Program-made: the position numbers and the translations under genes | In this document: positions 1 to 9,027 of the stretch, one piece after another | How the letters are laid out: each line of letters begins with the position of its first letter | Numbering within the stretch: the first letter of the stretch is position 1 | Origin: Rubellimicrobium sp. CFH 75288 | GTDB lineage: Bacteria; Pseudomonadota; Alphaproteobacteria; Rhodobacterales; Rhodobacteraceae | Direction of reading: 5' to 3' | NCBI RefSeq assembly: GCF_009904055.1 | Contig: NZ_WYDP01000003.1 | Span: 248,001 to 312,000 of the forward strand | DNA: 64,000 nucleotides | The notes under the pieces: model-generated | Told to the model about the DNA's origin: nothing | Databases searched by the model: none | What the model saw: only the letters and a program-made list of their open reading frames with translations

Positions 1-2
1 CC

Positions 3-74
3 GATCTGGGCATCGCCCGCTACGGCCGCGACAGGCGCGTCCCTGCACCGGCCCTGCGCCCGTTGCGCGCCTGA
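3..74 (+). CDS. C-terminal end of an unidentified protein (truncated by window edge)
   Basis: An open frame enters from the left edge and stops at the TGA at 72-74, leaving 23 residues rich in Arg, Pro and Ala. No motif is visible and I do not recognise the family. It lies 80 bp upstream of ccdA on the same strand, so it could be the preceding gene. It could equally be a chance open frame in GC-rich DNA. Confidence 0.35.
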   Translation, partial: DLGIARYGRDRRVPAPALRPLRA

Positions 75-154
75 GGCGCCGCAACCTGTGACGGCCGGTC
101 GCGTGACGCGGGCGGGTCGGCGCGCTAGAGAGGAGCCACGCAGGAGGGCCCCCG

Positions 155-910
155 ATGCTGTCATCCGAGCTGATCTTCGATGCGACGCTGCTTCCGGCGC
201 TGCTCGTGGCCCTTTCGGCCGGCATCCTGTCGTTCCTCAGCCCCTGCGTGCTGCCGATCGTGCCCCCCTATCTCGCCTATATGGGCGGCGTCTCCGTGGG
301 CGAGATGACCAATCAGGCGCAGGCGCGGCGGCGCGTCCTCCTGTCGGCGGCCTTCTTCGTGCTGGGCCTCTCCACGGTCTTTCTGCTGCTGGGCGCCGCG
401 GCCTCTGCGCTGGGCCGTGCGCTGCTGGCCTGGCAGGGCTGGTTCGTGCCCGCGGCCGGCTTCGTCATCATGCTGTTCGGGGCGCATTTCCTCGGCGTCC
501 TGCGGGTGCCCTTCCTTGCGCGGGAGGCGCGGATCGAGGCGGGCGATCAGGGCGGATCGGCTCTGGGAGCCTATGTGCTCGGACTCGCCTTCGCTTTCGG
601 CTGGACGCCCTGTCTGGGACCCATCCTCGGGGCGATCCTGGGCCTGGCGGCGACCGAGGCGGATCCGGGCCGGGGCACCGTCCTGCTGGCGGCCTATGCG
701 GTGGGCCTCGGCATTCCGTTCCTCCTCGTCGCCGCGTTCTTTCCAGCCCTGTCCGGCGCGATGGGGGCGATGCGGCGCAACCTCGGCTGGATCGAGCGGG
801 TCTCGGGGCTGCTGTTGTGGACGGTCGGGCTGCTGATGCTCACCGGTCAGTTCACCGCGTTCTCGTTCTGGCTGCTCGAGACCTTTCCCGCCCTCGCGGC
901 GGTCGGCTGA
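155..910 (+). CDS. ccdA: Cytochrome c biogenesis protein CcdA (thiol-disulfide transporter)
   Basis: This is a 251-residue polytopic inner-membrane protein of the DsbD/CcdA family. The family moves reducing equivalents from cytoplasmic thioredoxin to periplasmic thiol proteins that keep apocytochrome c reduced. Two hallmark cysteines are visible: Cys31 in an SPCVLP motif at the end of the first membrane helix, and Cys153 in a WTPCLGP motif in the pseudo-repeat half. About six hydrophobic helices follow the usual short CcdA plan, with no thioredoxin domain. An AGGAGG ribosome site at 142-147 sits seven bases before the ATG and fixes the start. The hydrolase gene follows after 39 bp in the same direction. 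Confidence 0.93.
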   Translation: MLSSELIFDATLLPALLVALSAGILSFLSPCVLPIVPPYLAYMGGVSVGEMTNQAQARRRVLLSAAFFVLGLSTVFLLLGAAASALGRALLAWQGWFVPAAGFVIMLFGAHFLGVLRVPFLAREARIEAGDQGGSALGAYVLGLAFAFGWTPCLGPILGAILGLAATEADPGRGTVLLAAYAVGLGIPFLLVAAFFPALSGAMGAMRRNLGWIERVSGLLLWTVGLLMLTGQFTAFSFWLLETFPALAAVG

Positions 911-949
911 CGCCTTATCTTCGCCCCGCCCGGCCGCTAGGGTCTGATC

Positions 950-2185
950 ATGAGCGGGGGGGCGGCAGGACCGGTGCGGCGCAGGCGGGTGTTCTATATC
1001 CCCGGCTACGATCCCTTCCATCCCCTGCGCTACCGCGAACTCTACCGGGCCGAGGGGGCAAAACAGGCCGCCTTGTCGGGCTACCGGCTCTCCGTGGACC
1101 GACGCCGGGGCGGCGGGTTCGGCTGGCAGATCCGGGCGGAGATGGAGGGCGCGACGGTCCGGACGGACCTCGAGGTGCTGGTCTGGGCCGATATCGTGCG
1201 CGCGTCCATGACAGGCGGCTATCTCGCCACGGTGCTGCGGCTTGTGCGCACCGCCTGGATCTATGCGGCCAGCGGTGCGCTTCCGCGGCTGATGGGACTG
1301 CGCAAGGGGCCCGTCATCGCGGCGTTCTACCCGGTCGTCATGCTGCTGGGGCAGGGGGCCCTCGCCCTCGCCCTCGCGCTCGTCGCCGGCTGGACCGTCA
1401 TGGCGGTCGTGGGGCTGGCGGTCCCCGAACCGTCGTGGCCCGGCCTCGTGGTCTCCACCGTGGCGGCCGGGGGGACGGCATGGGCCGTGCTGCGCTGGTT
1501 CCGCCGCCAAGACAGCCGGCTGTTCGCCTACTACCTCCTCCACGACTACGCCTTCTCGGCCAGCGCGGGCGGCGCTCACCCTCCGGTGCTGGAAGGGCGC
1601 CTGTCCGAGTTCGTGGACCGCATCGCCGGGGCCCTCGAGGAGGACGTGGACGAGGTCCTGGTGGTCGGCCATTCCTCGGGGGCCCATCTGGCCATCTCGG
1701 CCGTGGCCGATCTGCTGCGTCGGGCGATCCCGGACAGGCCTCCGCTGGGCCTGCTCACGCTGGGGCAGGTTGTCCCGATGGTGTCGTTCCTGCCCTGCGC
1801 GCACCGCCTGCGGGCGGATCTGGCGCTTCTGGCCGCCTCGGACCGGATCGCCTGGGTCGATGTCAGCGCACCGGGAGACGGCTGCACCTTCGCGCTGTGC
1901 GATCCGGTGGCCGTGTCCGGGGTGCGGCCTGCGGGGGCGCGCTGGCCTCTGGTCCTGTCGGCGGCCTTCAGCCGGACGCTGAGCCCCGAGCGCTGGCGGG
2001 CGCTGCGCTGGCGGTTCTTCCGGCTCCACTTCCAGTATCTGTGCGCCTTCGATCATCCAGAGGGCTACGACTATTTCCGCATCACCGCCGGGCCGCAGAC
2101 CCTGGCCCAGCGCTTCGCCGGCCGGGCGCCGTCGCGCGCGCGCATCGACCGGGCGGCGTCGCCCCACAGGTCCGTCGCCGCATGA
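950..2185 (+). CDS. Membrane-associated alpha/beta-hydrolase-like protein
   Basis: The 411-residue product has two hydrophobic segments (about residues 120-170) and then a soluble domain with the nucleophile-elbow sequence GHSSG at 240-244, making Ser242 the likely nucleophile. This is the signature of alpha/beta-hydrolases such as lipases and esterases, but I cannot place the acid and His residues with certainty. The N-terminus reads as a cytoplasmic region containing 'YIPGYDPFHP'. The substrate is unknown. The stop overlaps the start of the P450 gene (ATGA at 2182-2185), so the two are probably translated together and may act on the same lipid-like compound; that is inference from layout only. 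Confidence 0.7.
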   Translation: MSGGAAGPVRRRRVFYIPGYDPFHPLRYRELYRAEGAKQAALSGYRLSVDRRRGGGFGWQIRAEMEGATVRTDLEVLVWADIVRASMTGGYLATVLRLVRTAWIYAASGALPRLMGLRKGPVIAAFYPVVMLLGQGALALALALVAGWTVMAVVGLAVPEPSWPGLVVSTVAAGGTAWAVLRWFRRQDSRLFAYYLLHDYAFSASAGGAHPPVLEGRLSEFVDRIAGALEEDVDEVLVVGHSSGAHLAISAVADLLRRAIPDRPPLGLLTLGQVVPMVSFLPCAHRLRADLALLAASDRIAWVDVSAPGDGCTFALCDPVAVSGVRPAGARWPLVLSAAFSRTLSPERWRALRWRFFRLHFQYLCAFDHPEGYDYFRITAGPQTLAQRFAGRAPSRARIDRAASPHRSVAA

Positions 2186-3594
2186 GTCGCCCCCCGAAGC
2201 CCGTGGCGCGTGCGGACCGCGTGTCGCTCTGGCGATACCTGCGTCTCTTTCGGCAGGACATCCTGTCGGCGCAGCCGGCGCGGCTCTACCGCGCCTGGAT
2301 GGCCGAGTTCCGCACGCCCTTCTTCACGTCGTTCCTGATCAACGATCCGGCCCTGGTCCGCACGGTGCTGGACGAGCGGCCCGAGGATTTCCCCAAGTCG
2401 GAGCGCATCGGGGCGGGGCTGAGGCCGTTGCTGGGGCAGTCCGTCTTCGTGACCAACGGCGCGCTCTGGCGGCGGCAGCGGCGCATCATCGACCCTGCCT
2501 TCGAGGGCGGCCGGCTGCGGGAGACCTTTGCGGCGCTGCTCGCCGCCGGGGAGGCGGCAGCCGAACGGCTGGGGAGGCGGGCCGACGGCCGGCCCTTCGA
2601 TCTGGAGCCCGAAGCGAGCCATGCGGCGGCGGACGCGATCTTCCGCACCCTGTTCTCCCTGCCGATCGAGGATCGCGCGGCCGCCGCCGTGTTCGAGGCG
2701 TTCCGCACCCACCAGCGCACGCAGCCGATCCTGAACCTTGCGGCCTTCGTGCCGCTGCCCTCCTGGATGCCGCGGCTGCATCGTCCCTCCACCTTGCGCA
2801 CCGCGGGGACGATCCGGCGCCTGATCGCCGAGATGACCCGCGAGCGGGCTGCCGCCATCGCTCAGGGCGCGGCGCCCGACGATCTGGCCACCAAGATCAT
2901 GACCACGCGCGACCCCGTCACGGGCGAGACCTTCGGTTGGGAGGAGATGGTCGATCAGGTCGCCATCTTCTTTCTGGCCGGGCACGAGACATCGGCCTCG
3001 GCCCTGTCCTGGGCGGTCTGGCTGCTGGCCGCACATCCTGCCTGGCAGGACCGGGCGGCGGAGGAGGCGGCCGGGTTCGACGGCACCTTCGCGGGCCTGG
3101 GGGGGTTGCGCCTGTGCCGGGATGTCTTCCGCGAGGCGCTGCGCCTCTATCCGCCGGTTCCCATGATGGTCCGCGAGGCGGCCTGCCCCGAGCGGTTCCG
3201 CGACCGCGCCGTGCCGCGGGGGGCGCAGATCGTCCTCTCGCCCTGGCACCTGCACCGGCACGAACGGATCTGGCCGGACCCCGACGGCTTCGATCCGGGA
3301 CGCTGGGGCACCGACGGGGGGCGGGCCTGCGCGCGCGACGCCTTTGTCCCCTTCAGCCGGGGGGCGCGGGTCTGCCCCGGCGCGGGCTTCGCCATGGCCG
3401 AGGGGCCGCTGTTCCTCGCGCTGCTGCTGCGACGACTGCGCTTCGAGGTGGTGCCGGACCGGGAGCCGGTGCCGGTCGCGCATCTGACGGTCCGGGGACG
3501 CGACGGGATCTGGGTCAGGGCGTTCCCGCGCGGCGCAGCCAGTCCGGCATCCAGTCCGGCGGCGGAGCGGGAGGCCAGCCCCGCCGGACGATGA
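2182..3594 (+). CDS. Cytochrome P450
   Basis: The 470-residue protein carries the P450 landmarks: an I-helix AGHETSAS oxygen-activation motif, the K-helix EALR (ExxR) motif, and the heme loop FSRGARVCPG with the thiolate ligand near Cys398. These enzymes insert one oxygen atom from O2 into organic substrates using electrons from a ferredoxin or reductase. No redox partner is encoded nearby. The start overlaps the stop of the hydrolase gene by ATGA, which chooses this ATG over the long open frame upstream. The last 80 bases, encoding a low-complexity Ala/Ser/Pro tail, overlap the end of the convergent gene, so that tail may be dispensable. The substrate cannot be inferred. Confidence 0.92.
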   Translation: MSRPPKPVARADRVSLWRYLRLFRQDILSAQPARLYRAWMAEFRTPFFTSFLINDPALVRTVLDERPEDFPKSERIGAGLRPLLGQSVFVTNGALWRRQRRIIDPAFEGGRLRETFAALLAAGEAAAERLGRRADGRPFDLEPEASHAAADAIFRTLFSLPIEDRAAAAVFEAFRTHQRTQPILNLAAFVPLPSWMPRLHRPSTLRTAGTIRRLIAEMTRERAAAIAQGAAPDDLATKIMTTRDPVTGETFGWEEMVDQVAIFFLAGHETSASALSWAVWLLAAHPAWQDRAAEEAAGFDGTFAGLGGLRLCRDVFREALRLYPPVPMMVREAACPERFRDRAVPRGAQIVLSPWHLHRHERIWPDPDGFDPGRWGTDGGRACARDAFVPFSRGARVCPGAGFAMAEGPLFLALLLRRLRFEVVPDREPVPVAHLTVRGRDGIWVRAFPRGAASPASSPAAEREASPAGR

Positions 3595-4192
3595 TCCAGC
3601 CCGCGAACCACCCCCCGAGCGCCGCACCGGCCACGTCCATCACGATGTCGAGGATCGTGTCGGGCACCGTCAGCACCAGATAGGTGACCTCGATCAGCTC
3701 CCACAGCACCCCCAGCGCGAGTCCATAGGCCGAAGCCCAGAGGACGAAGCGCCCCCCCAGCGGCGGCAGGCGGACGATCCCTGCCTTCCAGAACATGATC
3801 ATCGAGGCGGCCACGAGCGCGAAGGGGTTGATGAAGTGGGTGACGATGTCGAACCACCAATGCGCGTCGTACCAGTCGAGCGCCCAGCCCGCCCCGCTGA
3901 CCAGCCCGCAGGCCACGAGGATCGCCGACAGGAGCGGCGGCAGGTTGTGGGGCACGAGCACCACGATCAGCAGCGGCGCGGCAAAGGCCGCGGCCATCAC
4001 GAACTCCTCCAGCCGTCCACCCGCGGCCAGAAGGGCGGTCCCCGCAAAGGCCGCGACCACGCCAGCCCAGGCGAAGGCCGTCCAGAAGGCCGAGTCGAGC
4101 AGCGGATCGCTGCGCCCCGCATAACGGGAGGGGGCAGGCTGCGCCGTCTGCATCGGGCCGGCCAGGCGGCCGGGGGCGGGTCTGGCGGTCAT
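3515..4192 (-). CDS. DUF2238-like multi-pass membrane protein
   Basis: The protein has 225 residues with about six hydrophobic helices. The middle region contains paired aromatic and acidic residues (YDAHWWFDIVTHFINP) and later GVLWELIEV and DTILDIVMDVAG. This spacing resembles DUF2238/YjdF membrane proteins, whose function is unknown. An internal ATG at residue 14 is an alternative start that would remove a Pro/Arg-rich leader. The gene converges on the P450 gene and overlaps it by 80 bases, an unusually long convergent overlap. Family placement is by pattern memory, so it is moderately sure. Confidence 0.6.
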   Translation of the reverse strand: MTARPAPGRLAGPMQTAQPAPSRYAGRSDPLLDSAFWTAFAWAGVVAAFAGTALLAAGGRLEEFVMAAAFAAPLLIVVLVPHNLPPLLSAILVACGLVSGAGWALDWYDAHWWFDIVTHFINPFALVAASMIMFWKAGIVRLPPLGGRFVLWASAYGLALGVLWELIEVTYLVLTVPDTILDIVMDVAGAALGGWFAGWIIVRRGWPPAPPPDWMPDWLRRAGTP

Positions 4193-4553
4193 CGCGGCTC
4201 CGGGGCTTGTCGCGTGGGCTCTGCGGCCAACGCGCCCGGCTGAGGGCTGTTCCGCCCGGAAACGGTCCAGCGGCGGAAGGCCGCAGTTTGCCCGCCTTGG
4301 TCAGTCCGGGCCCTGCGCGGGGAGCGGACAGGGTTTGCGCATCCTGCGCCCCTTCCCTCGCCGCACCGGGCCGATAGATCCGCCGGCAGTGGAAGGCCCC
4401 ACCTGCAACCGGGCCGGTGTTCCCCCTCGGCGCAGCATCCGGCGCGGATCGCGCCCCGGGCCGGACGCGCCGCGGGACGGCAACCGCCTCACCACCGCCG
4501 CCCTGCTGCGCCGAGCCGATTCGCCCCACACGCTCGGTTCTACAGGACGGATC
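4193..4553. other. Intergenic region with no convincing gene
   Basis: This 361-bp stretch lies between the start of the DUF2238-like gene and the end of the ribbon-helix-helix gene. Small open frames on both strands lack ribosome sites and protein-like composition, so I do not call them. It should hold the promoter of the DUF2238-like gene. The only distinct signal is the palindrome and TTAA pair at its right edge, listed separately. Confidence 0.5.
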
Positions 4554-4568
4554 TTAAGATCCGGTTAA
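4548..4568. promoter_or_regulatory. 16-bp palindrome overlapping a perfect CtrA-type box
   Basis: CGGATCTTAAGATCCG at 4548-4563 is a perfect palindrome. The same bases start a TTAA-N7-TTAA element (4554-4557 and 4565-4568), which is the full consensus for the alphaproteobacterial cell-cycle regulator CtrA. It overlaps the TAA stop of the ribbon-helix-helix gene and lies about 360 bp before the DUF2238-like start. Binding by CtrA is inferred from the sequence alone. Confidence 0.4.
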
Positions 4569-4826
4569 CGCGGGCGGCCCGGCTGCGAGAAGGGCGCGAC
4601 GGAGCAGCCAAACGCGGATCGCGGAGGCAAGCCCCGCCCCCTGCCGCGCATCGTCGATCCGCTCGACCAGAGCCGCGACGGAGAGCCCTTCCTCCGCCGC
4701 AGCCGCGCGGAGCGCGTCCCAGAACGCATCCTCGAGCGAGACGGAGGTGCGATGGCCGTGCAGCGAGAGCGACCGCTTGCGCGGGCGGGTGCTGTCGGCC
4801 TCTCCGGCGGAGGCCGGGCCGCTCAA
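4554..4826 (-). CDS. Ribbon-helix-helix domain protein (RHH_4 type)
   Basis: A 90-residue protein whose middle, from 'KRSLSLHGHRTSVSLEDAFW' through the following 'LSVAALVERID' segment, matches the small alphaproteobacterial RHH_4 family: a beta-strand followed by two helices, as in Arc/MetJ-type DNA-binding folds. The target is unknown. It is the last gene of a row with fumC and the DUF4169 gene, which it overlaps by four bases (ATGA). This trio is a familiar arrangement in Rhodobacterales. Confidence 0.75.
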   Translation of the reverse strand: MSGPASAGEADSTRPRKRSLSLHGHRTSVSLEDAFWDALRAAAAEEGLSVAALVERIDDARQGAGLASAIRVWLLRRALLAAGPPALTGS

Positions 4827-5023
4827 GCCTCGCCCTCGCCCGACGGGTCCTCGAAGCGATGGGCGTCGAGCGCGCGGCGCGCCCGTTCGGCGCGTGCAGC
4901 CTCGAGCAGGCGTTCGGCCTTGGTGCGGCCGAACTTCAGCGCGTTGGCATCGGCGCGGGCCTTGGCCTCGGCGCGGTCGCGGGCCTTGCGGGCCCTGTTG
5001 AGGTTGATGGGTGCGTCGGTCAT
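4823..5023 (-). CDS. DUF4169 family small basic protein
   Basis: A 66-residue, highly charged, probably helical protein starting 'MTDAPINLNRARKARDRAEA', which is the typical DUF4169 opening. It has an 'ALKFGRTKAER' core. No enzymatic motif is present and the function is unknown. It starts four bases after the fumC stop and overlaps the ribbon-helix-helix gene, so the three are almost certainly one transcript. Confidence 0.75.
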   Translation of the reverse strand: MTDAPINLNRARKARDRAEAKARADANALKFGRTKAERLLEAARAERARRALDAHRFEDPSGEGEA

Positions 5024-5027
5024 GGGG

Positions 5028-6431
5028 TCAGGCGGGGCCGATCATGTCCTCGGGGCGCACGACGCGGTCGAAGGTTTCCTCGTCCACGAAGCCGAGGCGG
5101 ATCGCCTCCTCGCGCAGCGTGGTGCCGTTCCTGTGGGCGGCCTTGGCCACGGCGGTGGCCTTGTCGTAGCCGATCGTGGGCGCGAGCGCGGTCACGAGCA
5201 TCAGCGATTCGCGCATCAGCCGGGCGATGCGGTCGCGGTCGGGCTCGATCCCGGCCACGCAATTGTCGGTGAAGGCGCGTGCGGCGTCGCCCAGAAGCTG
5301 CATGGATTGCAGCACGTTGTAGGCGATCATGGGCTTCATGACGTTGAGCTCGAACTGCCCCTGCGAGCCGGCGAAGCCCACGGCGGCGTCGTTGCCCATC
5401 ACATGGGCGCAGACCATGGTGATCGCCTCGACCTGGGTCGGGTTCACCTTGCCCGGCATGATGGAGGAGCCGGGTTCGTTCTCCGGCAGGCGGAGTTCGG
5501 CCAGGCCGCAGCGGGGCCCCGAGCCGAGAAGTCGGATGTCGTGGGCGATCTTGTAGATCGCGGCCGCGGCGCCGCGCAGCGCGCCCGAGAGCGCCACCAG
5601 CGCGTCATGCGCGGCCAGGGCCTCGAACTTGTTGGGGGCCGAGACGAAGGGCAGGCCCGTCGCCTCGGCCAGACGGCGGGCGATCTCCTCGCCCCAGCCG
5701 GGCGGCGAGTTGAGGCCGGTACCGACGGCCGTGCCCCCCTGGGCGAGTTCGTGGATGTCGGGCAGCGCGGCCTCGATCCGCTCGATGGCCTTTGCGACCT
5801 GATGGGCGTAGCCGCCGAATTCCTGCCCCAAGGTCAGGGGCGTGGCATCCATCGTGTGGGTCCGTCCGATCTTGACGATGTCGCCCCAGGCCCCGGCCTT
5901 GGCGGCGAGCGCCGCGTGCAGGTGGCGCAAGGCGGGCAGGAGCGTGTCACGCGCCACCGTCGCGGCGGCCACATGCATGGCCGTGGGGTAGGTGTCGTTG
6001 GACGACTGCGCCATGTTGACGTGGTCGTTCGGGTGGACCGGCGACTTGGACCCCATCGTGCCGCCGAGGATCTCGATGGCGCGGTTGGAGATGACCTCGT
6101 TGGCGTTCATGTTGGTCTGGGTGCCCGAGCCGGTCTGCCAGACCACGAGGGGGAAGTGGTCGTCGAGCCGCCCCTCGGCCACCTCGGTCGCGGCCTGGAT
6201 GATCGCAGCGGCAAGGCGGGGTTCGAGCGCGCCGCGGTCGCGGTTCGCCTCGGCGCAGGCGCGCTTGATCTGGCCCAGCGCACGGACGATGGCGGTCGGC
6301 TGACGCTCCCAGCCGATGGGGAAGTTGCGGATCGAGCGCTGGGTCTGGGCGCCCCAGTAGCGGTCGGCCGGCACCTCGATGGGGCCGAAGCTGTCGGTCT
6401 CGGTGCGGGTGGCCGGGCGGCTGTCGGTCAT
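5028..6431 (-). CDS. fumC: Class II fumarate hydratase
   Basis: The 467-residue enzyme interconverts fumarate and L-malate in the TCA cycle, in the cytoplasm, without an iron-sulfur cluster. The fumarase/aspartase signature [13 protein letters not shown] is intact. The N-terminal '[18 protein letters not shown]' and the '[14 protein letters not shown]' substrate loop are also present. Length is normal for FumC. The ATG is preceded by a purine-rich site (ggggaagctcc) on the minus strand. Downstream it is followed within a few bases by DUF4169 and ribbon-helix-helix genes. No class I fumarase is seen in the window. Confidence 0.97.
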   Translation of the reverse strand: MTDSRPATRTETDSFGPIEVPADRYWGAQTQRSIRNFPIGWERQPTAIVRALGQIKRACAEANRDRGALEPRLAAAIIQAATEVAEGRLDDHFPLVVWQTGSGTQTNMNANEVISNRAIEILGGTMGSKSPVHPNDHVNMAQSSNDTYPTAMHVAAATVARDTLLPALRHLHAALAAKAGAWGDIVKIGRTHTMDATPLTLGQEFGGYAHQVAKAIERIEAALPDIHELAQGGTAVGTGLNSPPGWGEEIARRLAEATGLPFVSAPNKFEALAAHDALVALSGALRGAAAAIYKIAHDIRLLGSGPRCGLAELRLPENEPGSSIMPGKVNPTQVEAITMVCAHVMGNDAAVGFAGSQGQFELNVMKPMIAYNVLQSMQLLGDAARAFTDNCVAGIEPDRDRIARLMRESLMLVTALAPTIGYDKATAVAKAAHRNGTTLREEAIRLGFVDEETFDRVVRPEDMIGPA

Positions 6432-6493
6432 GGAGCTTCCCCTTCGGTATGCCGTCGCATGCCGAATAGCGCGGCGGGGTTGCGGACGAAAGC

Positions 6494-6949
6494 CTACTTG
6501 CGGAACTTGTCGAGGCTGACGACCTCGGCCTTGGATCTGGACGGGGGCTCGGGCGGGGCGGGTTCGGACTCGGGCGTCTCGGCGGGGGGCCGGGTCTCGG
6601 TCTCAAAGCGCAGGCCGAATTCCACCGAGGGGTCCACGAAGGTCTTGATGGCGTCGTAGGGGATGTAGAGCGGCTCGGGGTTGTCGCCGAAGTTGAGGGT
6701 GACGGAGAACCCCTCCTCTCCGGCCTCGAGGTCGCGGAACCAGTGCTGGAGGACGATGGTCATCTCCTGCGGGTAGCGGTCCGAGAGCCAATCGGCGAGC
6801 TCGACATCCGGGTGCTCGGTGTCGAAGGTGATGAAGAAGTGGTGCTGGCCGGGCAGGCCGTCGCGGGCGACCTGGGCCAGAACCTCTTGGATGAGGCCGC
6901 GCATGGCGCGGTGCATGAGGTTGCCGTAGTCGATGGTCCCGGTCGGCAT
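6494..6949 (-). CDS. sspB: SspB-type ClpXP adaptor (stringent starvation protein B homolog)
   Basis: The 151-residue product begins '[20 protein letters not shown]' and has the SspB core with '[20 protein letters not shown]' and '[20 protein letters not shown]'. A Pro/Glu-rich linker then leads to a conserved C-terminal peptide, [11 protein letters not shown], of the kind that docks on ClpX. The family delivers ssrA-tagged and other proteins to the ClpXP protease. The start is set at the MPTG methionine because the frame upstream is low-complexity Arg/Ser. The gene for the tmRNA that adds ssrA tags is about 3 kb away in the same window. Confidence 0.85.
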   Translation of the reverse strand: MPTGTIDYGNLMHRAMRGLIQEVLAQVARDGLPGQHHFFITFDTEHPDVELADWLSDRYPQEMTIVLQHWFRDLEAGEEGFSVTLNFGDNPEPLYIPYDAIKTFVDPSVEFGLRFETETRPPAETPESEPAPPEPPSRSKAEVVSLDKFRK

Positions 6950-7016
6950 GGCGCGGTCCGTTCTGTGCCCCTTCCGTCCAGCATAGGCGATTCCCCGGGA
7001 GGGGGAAGGGCCCCGC

Positions 7017-8313
7017 TCAGCCCCGGCCCGCCAGGTGGAGGAGGCCCGCCAGCGCCGCGACGAGGCCGAGCGCGAGAGGGAGGGGCAGGCGCCGGCGCAG
7101 GATGAGCCAGGCAGCGACAAGGCCGAGGAGGAGGGCGAGGGGCTGGACGCTGGCAGGGTCCGGCAGGGGCAGGCGCAGGGGGCCGGCGGCGAGAACCTCC
7201 AGCCGGCCGAACGCGACGCCGAGCGCGAAGGCGAGCGACAGGCTGGCGATGGCGCCGGCGGCGGCGGCCGTGATCCCCGACAGGGCTCCGCGCAGCCGCG
7301 GCCGGCCGTCCAGACGGTCCACCAGCGGCGCCCCCGCGAAGATCCACAGGAAGCACGGCACGAACGTCACCCACAGCACCATGAGCCCCGCGAGCAGCCC
7401 CAGCCCCGGCCCGCCCTGCCCAAGACCGGCCAGCGCGCCCACGAAGGCCGTGACAAGGATGAGGGGCCCCGGCGTCGTCTCCGCCAGGCCCAGCGCGTCC
7501 ATGAGCTGGGCCGTGGTGATCCAGCCACGATTCGCCACCACCTCCTGCGCCATGTAGGCGAGGACCGCATAAGGCCCCCCCAAAGGTCACCACCGCGAGC
7601 CAGGAGAAGAACCGCCCCAGCTCGGCCAGAAGGTCCTGCCCGGCGAGCGCGGCCCAGGCGACGGGCGCCCACCAGAGCGCGAGGCCCAGCGCGACTGTCC
7701 CGAGCAGCCGGCCCGGCCGCAGCGGCGCGGGCGCGGCCGGGGCAGGCGCGGGGCCGCGCGCCGTCCAGGCGCCCCACAGCGCGGCCGCCGCGACCACGGC
7801 CGGAAACGGCACGGCCAGCGCGAAGAGGGCCAGAAAGGCGAGCAGGGCCGCGATTCGCAGCGCCGGCGTGACAAGGGCACGGGCGGCGAGACGCCGGAGC
7901 GCCTCGGCCACGATGACGACGACAGCGGCCTTGATCCCGAGGAACATCGCCTGCACCAGCGGCAGGTCGATCACCGCGCCGTAGGCCAGCGCGAGACCGA
8001 GGATCAGCACCGCGCCCGGCAGCACGAAGAGCCCCCCCGCCACGAGGCCGCCCGCCACGCCGCCCACGCGCCAGCCGGCATAGGTGGCGAGCTGCATCGC
8101 CTCGGGCCCCGGCAGGAGCATGCAGAAGGAGAGCGCGCGGAGGAACTCGGCCTCCGAGAGCCAGGGACGCGCCTCGACCACCTCGCGGTGGATCAGCGCG
8201 ATCTGGGCGGCGGGTCCGCCGACGCCGATCAGGCCGATGCGCAGGAACACGCGCGCGACCTCGGGCAGCGGGGGGCGGAGGGTGGCGGGCGCGGCGGCCG
8301 GGGGGGCGGTCAT
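7017..8313 (-). pseudogene. chrA: Chromate transporter ChrA, interrupted by a frameshift
   Basis: Two halves of a long-chain CHR-family transporter lie in adjacent frames. The first half runs from 8313 and has the GVGGPAAQIALIHREVVE and LPGPEAMQLATY motifs. The second half, ending at 7017, has [15 protein letters not shown] and [15 protein letters not shown]. The switch falls at a run of seven C (seven G on the coding strand) at 7575-7581; six would restore '[13 protein letters not shown]' and give a normal protein of about 431 residues. The family exports chromate or acts as a sulfate/chromate antiporter. The start overlaps the DUF7002 stop by ATGA. The extra base could be a sequencing error, a real mutation or a slipping tract. 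Confidence 0.85.
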
Positions 8314-8987
8314 GGGCCCCTGCCTTGGCATGGGGGTGTGACGAACAGGCGACGGGCGTCGGGCAGGACGTGCAGGACGTGGCGCATGGCGTCGGGGACG
8401 GGGCCACGCACCGTCACCTCGCGGATGCGGTCGGGCGCCGAGAGGCCGCGCCGGCGCCGCCAGGCGGACCAATCGGTGCCGGAAAGGGGGGCAAAGGTGG
8501 CAAGGCCGCGCCGGGCGGGCGCGCGCAGCGTGGCGCCCGCGTTGATGGGGCTGATCTCCAGCCGGTCGCGGTGCGCGCGGGCGAGCGACAGCGTGTCGAA
8601 CACCAGCGCGGCCCGCGGCCGGGTCCGGTTCAGCCGCGCCCCGAGCAGACGCGCGAGGTCCTCGGGCCGCGGCCAGAAGAATACCCGCCCGGCCAGCATC
8701 CGCCGCCAGTCCGCGGGCGAGAGGCCGTCGTCGAGCACCCGGGCGAGCTTGGCGTCCGAGAGCGGCGCGTTGTCCATCACCGTGGCGGTGCCGTGGCGGG
8801 GATGGGTCAGCACGACGGGCGCCGCGCGGCGGGCGAGGGTGCGGGCGCGCAGGGCCTCGTCCGCCTCGAACAGCTCGAGCAGCGCGAGCGGGGGCAGAAG
8901 CCCGTGGCGCGCGATCCCCTGCAGAGCCTCGGGCGCGGTCAGGTGAAAGAGGCGCGGGTGCAGCGCGGCGAGGGCCTCGGGCGTCAT
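8310..8987 (-). CDS. DUF7002 family protein
   Basis: The start is placed at 'MTPEALAALHPRLFHLTAPE', giving 225 residues. The pattern 'PRLFHLT...GIARHGLLP..ALLELF', later 'VFFWPRPEDLARLL' and 'ISPINAGAT' is what I remember of DUF7002, a soluble family of unknown function. The opening arrangement faintly resembles ADP-ribosyltransferase-like folds, but I would not rely on that. It sits between the phytochelatin-synthase-like gene (40 bp upstream) and chrA (ATGA overlap), suggesting one transcript. Confidence 0.65.
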   Translation of the reverse strand: MTPEALAALHPRLFHLTAPEALQGIARHGLLPPLALLELFEADEALRARTLARRAAPVVLTHPRHGTATVMDNAPLSDAKLARVLDDGLSPADWRRMLAGRVFFWPRPEDLARLLGARLNRTRPRAALVFDTLSLARAHRDRLEISPINAGATLRAPARRGLATFAPLSGTDWSAWRRRRGLSAPDRIREVTVRGPVPDAMRHVLHVLPDARRLFVTPPCQGRGP

Positions 8988-9027
8988 GGCGCGGGTGGAG
9001 GGTGGCCACGCGGGACGGCCTGGGCCC

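Noticed and set aside
161-2167. A 668-codon minus-strand frame opposite ccdA and the hydrolase.
   Set aside because: Composition is Arg/Gln/Gly/His-rich noise typical of antisense frames, and the plus strand has clear CcdA and hydrolase motifs.
4301-4568. Two short frames (minus 76 codons, plus 77 codons) in the 4.2-4.5 kb interval.
   Set aside because: No ribosome site, no hydrophobic core or motif, and Arg/Pro-rich composition.
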